DNA of 64,000 nucleotides from Chrysogorgia sp. JL179-B06 (Eukaryota; Cnidaria; Anthozoa; Scleralcyonacea; Chrysogorgiidae): NCBI GenBank assembly GCA_035772405.1, contig JAYKKM010000427.1, positions 2,800,001 to 2,864,000 of the forward strand, read 5' to 3'. Shown piece by piece: positions 54,430 to 64,000 of this stretch (position 1 is its first letter; each line of letters starts with the position of its first letter). The notes under the pieces were generated by a model. It saw only the letters and a program-made list of their open reading frames with translations, ran no database searches and was not told where the DNA came from. The position numbers and the translations under genes were made by a program.

Positions 54430-57400
54430 TCAGCCGTGTATTCCAGTCTTCTTTATGTCATCGTCGTCGGTCTTCGGCTTGTCGTCGTCGTTTGTCGTCT
54501 TCTGTCGTTTTCTCGCGCGAATCTCGTTCAGGGTTTCTTCAATTGATCTCAAGTCTTTCTTGTTCTCGCTTGGCACTGAGAGAAAAAACAATGACTTGTT
54601 GTGAAAAGGGATAGTGCAGCCAAAATACAAATGTAGTTCATATGAAAGATCTTACTGACTTTAGTTTATTTCCAAAGTTTCAGCATTCCTATCAATTTAG
54701 TTAATATGGCTAGGTGAAAATCTGAGTGATTCTTTATCGGCAGTGGAGTTGTTTTGATGGCGATCGCATAGTGATAGCTGTTGTGAGTGTTCTTTGGATG
54801 AAAATTAGTCGAAATAAACTATTTAGTTCCTCATGCAGGAAAGTAGAAGAGCTTCTTAGGCATAATACGAGATAGAGGCACTCAGTGACGTCGTCTTATT
54901 TTAGAAACAAATATGGTGTCGAAATTGGACAGACTCTCCAACTTCAACTAGCCATATCTTCTTAACTAAATTGATAGGAATGCTGAAACTTTGGGAATAA
55001 ACTAAAGTCAGTAAGATCTTTCATATGAACTACATTTGTATTTTGGCTGTATCCCTTGAAGTTTTTCCTGCACGAGGAACTAAATAGTTTAGTTCGACTA
55101 ATTTTCGTCCAAAGAGCATTCACAACAGCTATTACTATGTGATCGCCATCAAAACAACTCCACTGCCGATAAAAATCACAAGATCTTTCATATGAACTAC
55201 ATTGACTGGAGTACCCCTTTCAAAGTTAAGAAGCTAGTTTCTATATGGACTGGAAGAAATCACATTGACAATTGATTTTAACTCTAATTGACCATTGTTT
55301 ATGTCAAAATTGAAGCTAATTATGAACACACTGCAAAGAAAGGAAGCTTACCACATCCAAAAGTACTATTCGTCACAGTGATCTTAGCGCCATCTTTCCC
55401 ACTTTCTTTCCCTATTAATCTCTCGTATTTCTCTTTGTAATTTGTTTTTGGTTGTTGAATGGATACAGATTTCATCTTTCTACGACTGGGGCTAGCTTTG
55501 TTCTGTTTCTAGATAAAGTCGCAGAAGATCATTGATTGTTGTTGCCTTTCGTTATAAAACAACACAAAATGACAAGAATTACCTTTTCTTCTATGGCCTT
55601 CTTTATTTTCTCTGGATCGTAATCCTAAACAAAATGATTATGATTTATTAAATTGATGATGATGATAGTGATGACAAGATGGTTACACTGATGATGATGA
55701 TGGTGGTAATGATGATGATTAATATACTGCTGATGATAATGATGGTTATACTAATGATGGTGATGACGATATGGTGGTTACACTGATGATGTTGATGATC
55801 GTAATGATGATGATAATGGTTATACTGATGGTGATGACGATATGGTGGTTACACTGATGATGTTGATGATCGTAATGATGATGATTAGTATACTGCTGAT
55901 GATAATGATTATACTAATGATGATGATGATGATGGTAATGATGATGATGGTAATGATGATGGTGATGATGGTAATGATGATAGTAATGATGATGGTGAAG
56001 ATGATAGTAATGATGATGGTGAAGATGATAGTAATGATGATGGTGAAGATGATGGTAATGATGATGGTGATAATGATGATGGTAATGATGATTAACATAC
56101 TGCTGATGATTATGATGATTATACTAATGATTATGATGATGATAATGATGATAGTGATGATGGTAATGATGATAATGATGAAGGTGATGATGATGGTAAT
56201 GATGATGGTGAAGATGATGGTGATGATGGTAATGATGATGTTAATGATGGTGATAATGATGGTAATGATGATGGTAACGATGGTGGTGATGGTAATGATG
56301 ATGATGATGGTAATGATGATGATAATGATGATGATGATGGTAACGATGATGGTAACGATGGTGGTGATGGTGGTGATGATGATAATGATGGTAATGATGA
56401 TGATGGTAATGATGGTAATGATGGTAATGATGATGATAATGATGATGATGATGATGATAATGATGGTAATGATGATAATGATGGTAATGATGATGATAAT
56501 GATGATGATGAATATTGAAACGGCATATCTGACGAATCTTGAAATGCATATTTTGGGAGATTTTAATATAAATTTTTTGGATTCCACATATCGAAAACAC
56601 AGGTTGATCAGGGCTTTTAAAAGTTTTAACCTTACTCAACTTGTAACAGCCATAACGCGTCCCACGAGTTCCACGTGTCTAGATCATGTCTACACAACTC
56701 AATCGGACTATATAGCAAACATTTCTGTGCCAAACATAGGACTAAGCGATCATCTTCCTGTTTTTATAAGGCGAAAATATCCGAAAAAACAAACAGAGCC
56801 GAATCACAAAACTATTAAATACCGAGACTTTAAGAATTTAAACGTCAAAGAATTACACCATTCACTCAGAAACGTGCCATGGGATACCGCTTTTGTATTC
56901 GACGATATTGACGAGATCTTAAATACGCTTGAAATTATGCTAAACGACGTTCTTGATCGTTTCATTCCCATCAAAGAAAAACGTGTAAAGAAGCAAAGCC
57001 AACCTGCTTGGATGACCAAAGAAGTTTTACAATCGATTAAAGATAGAGATACTCTCTTAAGGAAAGCACGCAAATCGAATCTAACCGAATCATGGGCTAA
57101 ATTTAAGCAAGCCAGATCAAAAACTACCAACTTAATTAGGAAGACGAAAAGAAATTATTTCAGCGACAAAATCGAAGAAAACAAAGGAAATCCCAAAGGC
57201 ATTTGGAAAGCCCTTAAGTCATTAACAGGCGGTGACAAGCCTCATGTAAACATCGAAGAATTGACCAAAGGCGATGACACAATAACCAACAAAACCTTGA
57301 TAGCCAATGAGTTGAATAATTTCTTTTCTAATATATTAACGGAAATTGGAAATAATCAAACTTCAACGGCACATTTTAACGACGAAAAGCTGAAGAATTT

Positions 57401-60400
57401 TGTCTCATCACGACTAAATTCTGAAAAATCATTTGAAATTCCTCTACTTACTCAAGAGCAAGTAGAAAATATCATACAAAAGATCTCTACAAACAAAGCT
57501 ACTGGTCAAGATGATATTAGTGTCCGAATCCTAAAGGAAATCACGCCAGAATTTGCAAATCCACTATGCAAGCTATTAAATCTTTCCATAACAACAAACA
57601 TTTTTCCGACTAAATGGAAGGTGGCAAGGGTAACACCCTTGCATAAGTCTGGCCCCCGAAACGACAAAAACAATTATCGACCCATATCAGTGCTCTCTGT
57701 CTTCTCGAAAATTTTAGAAAAACACGTAGCCGGATCTCTCTCTACGTTTCTTCGTGAAAACAACCTGATTTATGAATACCAATCTGCTTTTAGAAGTGGT
57801 CATTCTACCGAGACCGCTCTTATTCGATTAACAGACCAGATCTTGTTCAACATGGACAATGACGAACTAACTGCTTTATTATTCATTGACTTTCGAAAAG
57901 CTTTTGATGTAATAGATCATGAATTACTGTTGAAAAAGCTTTCTATCTATGGTTCTGGGGATTCCGCCGTCGCCTGGTTTAGATCTTATTTATCAGAGCG
58001 GAAACAATTCGTTAAATTTGGCAACATCACTTCCTCCCCGTTACCAGTAACACATGGCGTACCACAGGGATCAATTTTGGGACCAGTCCTCTTTCTTTTA
58101 TTTATAAACGATATGCCTCTTCAACTATGTAAATCAACGATAGATATATATGCAGATGACACCACCTTATCCTTAAGTGCAAATTGGGATGATCTACCTT
58201 CCTTAAATCATACCATTTCACAAGATCTAAAAGAAATCGAAAAATGGTCTAGGGAAAATAAGATGCTTATCAATAACAAGAAAACAAAATCAATGCTGGT
58301 GGTGGGAAAGCGCCTACGCAAACGATTGCCTATTGACATACCGACATTAGACATTAAATTGGATGAATCTAAAATCGTACAAGTCCCCAACTACAAGCTA
58401 TTAGGTGTAAATCTCGATCAAGATCTGACATACGAAGCCCATATTGATGAGCTATGTAAAAAACTATCAAAACGTTTGGGACTATTACGTCATATCAGCC
58501 CTTATTTAAAACAAAGCCAAAAGGTCCACTATTACACGGCTGTAATCAAACCTACTTTACTCTATGGAAGCTCAGTATGGTCATCGAGCAACAAAGTGAA
58601 CCTAGAAAGTATACTAAGAATGCAAAAACGGGCTGCCCGAATCATCCTTGATGCTGAACGTACCACCCCATCAGTGACACTGTTCAATAAACTTGATTGG
58701 GTTCCTTTTTATACCGAGGCCTATATTAATAGATGTACACTAGCCTATAAAAGAGTCAATGGTCTTACGCCTCACTATCTAAATCTACTTCTAAAAACAA
58801 ATGCTGACATTCACTCAAGAAATAATAGATTTTCCAACTTGAATCTTTCATGCCCAACCTTCAAAAAGACTACTGAAGGCGGCCGTACTTTTACCGTAAG
58901 AACTATTAAGGACTGGAATGCTCTACCAACATTTTTGAGAAAGAGTATAAATGTTAAATGTTTTAAAAGAGATCTTTTTAAATCTATTCTAGAAAATCAA
59001 AAGATTTCTAGCTGTTTTATTAAATAGCATGGACTATTGTTTTTTACTTAGGATTTTACCAACCTAGGAAATCTTAACCATTTTTTGTAATTATTTTTAA
59101 ATTCTATAAGACTCATTATTTAATGTTTCTGTTATATCATGCTTGTAATTTTAACTATAACTAATTACTAGAGGGCCACAAGTTTATCAGTACATTTTAC
59201 TGTCACGTGTCACCCTCTCAAAATAAAGTCTTCAATCAATCAATCAATCAATCAATGATGATGGTAATGATGATGATGATGGTAATGATGATGGTAATGA
59301 TGATGATAATGATGATGGTAATGATGGTGGTAATGATGATGATGATGGTAATGATGATGATGATGATAATGATGATGATAATGATGATGGTAATGATGGT
59401 GGTAATGATGATGATGATGGTAATGATGATGATAATGATGATGGTAATGATGATGATAATGATGATGGTAATGATGATGGTGAAGATGATGGTGATGATG
59501 GTGATGATGATGGTAATGATAATGACGACGGTGATGATTATATTGATGATAATAAATCAAAGATACATATCCAAATTACCTCTCCTCTCCTTAGAGCAGC
59601 AAGCTCCTCTTCTGATGGTGCAAACTCCTAAACAATGCAATATAGACAAAAGTCTACGAAGAAATACCATAACGCAATTTTTTGCAACTGGTCGCGGTTG
59701 AGCCTTAAAACATATAAGTTCTTGTACTACAACGTTTCCTCCTTGTCATTACCGTTAGACATCAAAATCGTACGGCATACGTCACAACATAACTCGTTCC
59801 AGTAACGCGCACGCAAGCAGATTATGACATCACAATACAAACGAAAGCGCTACGTGGCAAGTCTCGTTTAAAAGATGCAAAGATGAAATGGGAAACTGTG
59901 TATACTGCTGTAGCAGTGATACAGAGGGAGAGAGTAATGACGCAAAGTGTTCGAATGAAAACGCTGGACAGGAGAACTGTATCGAAAGTCAAGTGAAAGT
60001 TCAGGAAAGAGAAAGAGGTTTGAAGAATGCCAGTGTTATTGAAGAGTCTGCAACCACAGAAAAACTAGAAAACTTCAAGTTTACTGTTATTGATGGGGAA
60101 AATAGCGGTAAAGAAGAAGGTAAAACTCAGGAACTAAAGCAAGATGTGGATAATGCAAGTATTGGTAGCACTGGAAGCACTGTGGAAGAAGGCTCCCACC
60201 AAAAAGTACACAAAGAAAGCTGTTGCATAGAAGAAGTCAAACTAGATGAAGCTATCACAGGTGTTGAAACTCGAACAATTTCAAATATCTCCGAAGACGA
60301 CTTCGCTGTGAGAAAAGAAATAACAGAGAACGGAAAAGAAACACGAGAGAACGGAAAAGAAACACGAGAGAACGAAAAAGAAACAACAGAGAACGAAAAA

Positions 60401-63400
60401 GAAACATCAGAGGACGGAAACGAAACACCAGAGAACGGAAAAGAAACACCAGAGAACGGAAAAGAAACACCAGAGAACGGAAAAGAAACACCAGAGAACG
60501 GAAAAGAAACACCAGAGAACGGAAACGAAACACCAGAGAACGGAAAAGAAACACCAGAGAACGGAAAAGAAACACCAGAGAACGGAAAAGAAACACCAGA
60601 GAACGGAAAAGAAACACCAGAGAACGGAAAAGAAACACAAGAGAACGGAAAAGAAACACCAGAGAACGGAAAAGAAACATCAGAGAACGGAAAAGAAACA
60701 CCAGAGAACGGAAAAGAAACACCAGAGAACGGAAACGAAACACCAGAGAACGGAAACGAAACACCAGAGAACAGAAACGAAACACCAGAGAACGGAAAAG
60801 AAACACCAGAGAACGGAAAAGAAACACCAGAGAACGGAAAAGAAACATCAGAGAACTGGAAAGAAACATCAGAGAACTGGAAAGAAACACCAGAGAACGG
60901 AAAAGAAACACAAGAGAACGGAAAAGAAACACCAGAGAACGGAAAAGAAACACCAGAGAACGGAAAAGAAACACCAGAGAACGGAAAAGAAACAACAGAG
61001 AACGGAAAAGAAACACCAGAGGCAGAGAACGGGAAAGAAACACAAGAGAACGGAAAAGAAACACCAGAGAACGGAAAAGAAACACCAGAGAACGGAAAAG
61101 AAACAACAGAGAACGGAAAAGAAACACCAGAGAACGGAAAAGAAACACCAGAGAACGGAAAAGAAACACCAGAGAACGGAAAAGAAACACCAGAGAACGG
61201 AAAAGAAACACCAGAGAACGGAAAAGAAACACCAGGGAACGGAAAAGAAACACCAGGGAACGGAAAAGAAACACCAGGGAACGGAAAAGAAACACCAGGG
61301 AACGGAAAAGAAACACCAAAGAACGGAAAAGAAACACCAAAGAACGGAAAAGAAAAGAGATTATCAAATTCAGAAACAACTAAACAAAATGGTTCAAATA
61401 TCGACGTGTGTTTTAGCAACAAATAGTAATCATTGAAGAACATGGAGACGGGAAACATGTGGAAAGTTTGACAGAACGTTCGTCCCACCAGAGCGGTGCC
61501 ATTCCCACGAGACAATGCGAAAGTGTAGGAAGCAAAGAAAGTTTAGCCGATAGTAAGAAAGACAACGAGAGTTCGTCTAGTTCGTCTGCGGAAGTATTTC
61601 ATAATGAATGTCATTGTCAATGCAACTGTATGCAGAATTGTTAATAGAAAATACAGTTCAAGAAAAACCCAACGATAGTGCTATAGAGTGTATGGTAGAG
61701 ATATTTAATCCAGACTTTGTTTTCAGTCTGTCACTATTGTAAGTGTCACTTCCCTATCGGAGTGACATCATCCTACCTCGTTCCCTATAAATATACGCTC
61801 TAAGTTTCAGTTTATCAGCAGACGAGCACTTGATAAGTTGTCTGCCGAAATGCATCGTGCTCTTTTATTTTAAGCCTACCAGTTATTTCTCAAATCTTTA
61901 AACAGTTCTTCTAAGAACTCATTTCTCTTTCTCATCCTTTGCTCCAACATTACACCATTATTAGATTTTGGTAAATGTGTTTATAAATAAGCAGTTTAGT
62001 TTTCAGAACGTTCTGAACTTATTACTAATCATCATGGTCAGTACGTTTTATAAAGCGATATTTAAATATGTCACCACGACAAAGTCACTATTTTAAGACA
62101 TTTGGCGTTTTACGATATTAGAGCTTCCTACTGTGGCAAAGGGCGTATGAGGAGATTCTTTTCACCCACCGGCCATTCAGCTTCTATCTGTCTTTGAGTT
62201 GAAGTCTTCCTTAACGTGAAAATGACGACGTTGAGAGTACTCTCAGGACTATAGATTATTCACTCTCTTTGGGTTTGGTTGTCGAGTCGACAGATCCGCT
62301 AAATAACTTCTCGGTGTGGCAGACATAATGAAGACACCTGCACAATGAATGGATTAAAGTGAGGCCAGTATGTGCTCGACCGACCCCACTCTCTGACCTC
62401 TGTCAAATGATGCATGGCCTCAGGTCCAGATACTGGAACGTAGCAGCGGAGCTGGTTGACCTAAAATCTCAAGATGTGCGATCGGCTCTTCTGACTTCGT
62501 TGTCGTTACCAGCAGATACCATCATGGTTCCTGCTAACTGGGGTGATGGCCTTCACCACACGCTCGGTTTGTTTAGCGGTGCAGAACGCCCAGAATCCAC
62601 TGCCCGTGGTATCACAGCTTCACCGTAACCCTGGCACGGGAGACAAGGGGTTACTCAGTTGATGCCTAGCAACTGACCCCAGGCTGCGGTGGGAAGGGGG
62701 CGCCATTGTTACCCCTTAGTGAGCTGCAGCCAAAGCTGGTCTCACCCGCTACCCTGCAGTGATAATCCTATAGTGTATGGTTAACTTCATTTCCAGTCGG
62801 TACGCAAAATGACGCACGCTGATTGGCCTAGCTAGTCGCGTATAATAAGTTCAGCGTACTTAGCGGCTAACCTTGTCGGTAAAATTTCTGGGTGGATTTA
62901 AAGACAAACAAACAAGATTTTTAAAACATTTTAGGAAAACATTTTAATAACAACAACACATTGCTTTATGAAAACCTTACGTAAATACATTTCCATATAG
63001 ACTACAATGTACATACTCAGTTAATACAACAGAGAATGAAGGAAAAACACTGTTACCTTTTTGAAGAGTATAATGTGTCTGTCAAAGTCCTCTTCACCAA
63101 ATGAATACGATGTAATTGCAGCAATTTCTGCAACATCATGACTGCAAAGGAATTATGTAACCACTTCAAGAATGAGTAATAATTATCACCATCATCATCA
63201 TCATCATCATCATCATCACCATCACAACCACCATCATCATCATCATCATCACCACCATCATCACCACCATCATCAGCAGCACCACCAACATCATCACCAC
63301 CATCATCATCGTCATCATTATTGCCATCATCATCACCATCATCATCACCATCACCACCATCATCATCACCATCGTCATCATAACCAGATCGTCATTGTCG

Positions 63401-63789
63401 TCATCATCACCACTGTTGTCACCACCAGCAGCACCACCATCATATACTATTGTAATTTCAATACTATATTATTTATTTTCTCTTACATAATACTTCTCCG
63501 TATTTGATCCATGGGAGGATACTTTAGTTGTTTCTTAGAGCGGTCCTTCATAAACTCATTCACTTCTTTTTCAACCTACATATCCAAAAACCAAGATCAA
63601 AAAACTCTGTCACAACAACTGGAAACAAGCCACAAGGTCACAATACAGTATAGGCTTAATGAGAAATGGACCCTCACTTTCAAACATAAAACTTAGGGTT
63701 TTTACAATGACAGTACAATACCTTTGTCCGGAATTTTTCTCTTATAATTTTCTCTTGCACTTGACGTTCCTCCAGCTTTTCTTTCTGCT
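54430..63789 (-). CDS. SPAG7: SPAG7, R3H-domain protein (5' end outside window)
   Basis: Seven minus-strand exons: 63722-63789, 63487-63575, 63057-63141, 59580-59627, 55583-55624, 55352-55508 and 54430-54575. The phases agree at all junctions, giving 211 residues. The first exon(s) lie beyond 64000. Order of features: a charged helix (EQKEKLEERQVQEKII), then VEKEVNEFMKDRSKKQLKYP and RRSIIHDVAEIAAITSYSFG of the R3H domain. After that come EFAPSEEELAALRRGEDYDP, TNYKEKYERLIGK, STFGCVPSENKKDLRSIEET and LNEIRARKRQK. This matches sperm-associated antigen 7 throughout (about 227 residues in human). R3H domains bind single-stranded nucleic acids, but the role of SPAG7 is poorly defined. Two large introns carry a LINE and a nested gene. 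Confidence 0.95.
54614..55172. repeat. Interleaved inverted repeats (A-B-A'-B') in a SPAG7 intron
   Basis: Block A (54614-54714, containing CAAATGTAGTTCATATGAAA) is complementary to A' (54948-55058). Block B (54731-54845, containing GCAGTGGAGTTGTTTTGATG) is complementary to B' (55064-55172). The order A-B-A'-B' means the two hairpins cannot form together without a pseudoknot. Likely two rearranged copies of a fold-back element. Confidence 0.7.
55645..56512. repeat. Imperfect GAT/AATGATGATG microsatellite
   Basis: A trinucleotide tract with interruptions, lying in a SPAG7 intron. It is interrupted at its right end by a LINE insertion and resumes at 59257. Confidence 0.95.
56513..59256 (+). 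mobile_element. CR1/L2-type LINE, 5'-truncated, intact reverse transcriptase frame
   Basis: The frame is open from the insertion point to 59027 (~838 codons). It begins inside the endonuclease domain (ILGDFNINFL, the GDFN motif) and continues through a linker to the reverse transcriptase. RT motifs: NKATGQDDISVRILKE, NNYRPISVLSVFSKILEK, the catalytic FIDFRKAFD (57880-57910), HGVPQGSILGPVLFLL (about 58053) and YADD (58149-58160). The thumb and C-terminal region follow (QKRAARIILDAERTTPS, KDWNALPTFLR). Both Asp motifs are intact. The 3' end has AATAAA at about 59223 and a CAATCAATCAAT tail, typical of CR1/L2 elements. It inserted into the GATGATG tract in the sense opposite to SPAG7. No stop codons suggests a young copy, but most of the endonuclease is missing, so it cannot be autonomous. 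Confidence 0.93.
59257..59560. repeat. GATGATG microsatellite, right half
   Basis: Continuation of the tract at 55645-56512 on the other side of the LINE. It stops 20 bp before the SPAG7 exon at 59580. Confidence 0.95.
59888..61426 (+). CDS. Nested gene: acylated-type protein with ~48 heptad repeats
   Basis: A single-exon frame of 512 residues inside a SPAG7 intron on the opposite strand. It starts MGNCVYCCSSDTEGE: Gly2 fits N-myristoylation, and Cys4, Cys7 and Cys8 fit palmitoylation, so plasma-membrane anchoring is likely. Residues 15-145 are acidic and Lys-rich. Residues ~148-490 are about 48 copies of a 7-residue unit of the type ENGKETP (21-bp DNA unit), with variants carrying N for K, Q/S/T for P, and W or R substitutions. 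The end is basic, and the last codons are DVCFSNK. Two overlapping upstream ATGs (59875 and 59883) are out of frame and might damp translation. No family is recognised. The repeat is highly charged and probably disordered. It could be a young gene or a retrocopy. Confidence 0.7.
   Translation: MGNCVYCCSSDTEGESNDAKCSNENAGQENCIESQVKVQERERGLKNASVIEESATTEKLENFKFTVIDGENSGKEEGKTQELKQDVDNASIGSTGSTVEEGSHQKVHKESCCIEEVKLDEAITGVETRTISNISEDDFAVRKEITENGKETRENGKETRENEKETTENEKETSEDGNETPENGKETPENGKETPENGKETPENGKETPENGNETPENGKETPENGKETPENGKETPENGKETPENGKETQENGKETPENGKETSENGKETPENGKETPENGNETPENGNETPENRNETPENGKETPENGKETPENGKETSENWKETSENWKETPENGKETQENGKETPENGKETPENGKETPENGKETTENGKETPEAENGKETQENGKETPENGKETPENGKETTENGKETPENGKETPENGKETPENGKETPENGKETPENGKETPGNGKETPGNGKETPGNGKETPGNGKETPKNGKETPKNGKEKRLSNSETTKQNGSNIDVCFSNK
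60326..61350. repeat. 21-bp coding minisatellite (~48 copies)
   Basis: Unit GAGAACGGAAAAGAAACACC plus A. It contains no GT dinucleotide, so no plus-strand splice donor can arise within it. The multiple-of-three period preserves the frame through copy-number change. Antisense frames here are by-products. Confidence 0.95.
61414..61644 (+). other. Possible alternative C-terminal exon, Cys-rich
   Basis: An acceptor-like TGTTTTAG at about 61406-61413 is followed by a 76-codon open frame in a different phase from the main frame: IEEHGDGKHVESLTERSSHQ, then Ser-rich sequence ending ECHCQCNCMQNC. It could be an alternative 3' exon or a former in-frame C-terminus lost by a frameshift, or it could be 3' UTR. 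Confidence 0.35.
61824..61862 (+). ncRNA. Decayed hammerhead-like motif
   Basis: GAGCAC and GTGCTC form a perfect 6-bp outer helix around TTGATAA (two transitions from CTGATGA), a weak stem II, GAAA, and an ATC where GTC is usual. Suggestive only. 61865-62340 otherwise holds no gene. Confidence 0.3.
62359..62780 (+). other. GC-rich segment in a SPAG7 intron
   Basis: Clearly more GC-rich than its neighbours. It contains an 89-codon frame (62359-62628) with only a GTG at its 5' end, including RSALLTSLSLPADTIMVPAN. Not recognised. Possibly a decayed retrosequence. Confidence 0.35.
63180..63440. repeat. CAT/CAC trinucleotide microsatellite
   Basis: ATCATCATCACCACC-type tract in the SPAG7 intron between the exons ending at 63141 and starting at 63487. 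It is complementary to the GATGATG tracts further left. Confidence 0.95.
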
Positions 63790-63844
63790 CTAAACTTACA
63801 AAAAGAAACTCATTAAATACATTTTCAATTCAGATCAGATGTCT

Positions 63845-63857
63845 GTCTATCTATCTA

Positions 63858-63912
<55 letters not shown>
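63845..63912. repeat. GTCT tetranucleotide microsatellite
   Basis: About 16 GTCT units, followed by CTAC repeats. It lies upstream of the first visible SPAG7 exon, and no further exon is visible up to 64000. Confidence 0.95.
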
Positions 63913-63913
<1 letters not shown>

Positions 63914-64000
63914 CAGTACCTATCTACCTACCTACCTACATCTATACACATACTGTATATAATTACTCAAACATATTACATCATTTGACTGACTCATTGA

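Noticed and set aside
55820..56587. Ile/Thr-, Ser/Pro- and Met/Val-only frames
   Set aside because: Translations of the GATGATG microsatellite. The same applies at 59207-59701 and 63166-63507.
60127..61515. Minus-strand frames of 374-462 codons over the heptad repeat
   Set aside because: By-products of the 21-bp period. They have hydrophobic monotonous translation and no independent N-terminal domain.

Overview
This is eukaryotic, AT-rich nuclear DNA from an animal, most likely an early-branching aquatic metazoan such as a cnidarian or sponge. Evidence for this: intron-containing genes with GT-AG junctions that read through as NIP7 and SPAG7, CR1/L2-type LINEs, many short fold-back and MITE elements, hammerhead-ribozyme-like motifs next to TA tracts of the kind known from Penelope-like elements, and POB1-like BTB genes. 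The phylum is inferred only.

Layout. 1-1.4 kb: TA tracts and fold-back elements. 1.46-13.44 kb: about 12 kb of back-to-back tandem arrays (31-, 16- and 17-bp units, then a GACTA-based satellite that becomes a 22-bp array). 13.4-23.3 kb: mostly non-coding, with fold-back elements, a 17-bp array, a TA-flanked MITE and a few tentative exons on the minus strand. 23.3-24.1 kb: hammerhead-like motifs and TA tracts. 24.23-25.58 kb: a single-exon gene for a secreted helical protein with toxin-like or rapunzel-like architecture. 26.4-27.4 kb: a tandem array derived from a tRNA-like sequence. 27.8-42.5 kb: three related intronless BTB-BACK genes. A (plus strand) carries one frame break. B (minus strand) carries about 60 Phe-Gly repeats. 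C (minus strand) is split by a 245-bp hAT-type MITE. LINE fragments and a 128-bp array lie between them. 43-44.6 kb: clustered MITEs. 44.75-49.56 kb: five-exon NIP7 (minus strand). 50.07-53.21 kb: an unrecognised seven-exon gene (plus strand), head-to-head with NIP7. 54.43 kb to the window end: SPAG7 (minus strand, 5' end outside). Its introns hold a LINE with an intact reverse transcriptase frame and a nested plus-strand gene for a probably acylated protein with about 48 ENGKETP-type heptads.

NIP7 (60S subunit maturation) and SPAG7 (R3H domain) are conserved housekeeping-type genes and share no pathway with the BTB cluster. The unusual content is (1) the BTB-BACK protein with a nucleoporin-like FG tail, (2) the MITE insertion into gene C whose removal restores the frame, (3) the heptad-repeat protein nested in SPAG7, and (4) a nearly complete type I hammerhead fold with one core substitution. 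Exon coordinates come from reading splice signals and phases by hand, without transcript support.
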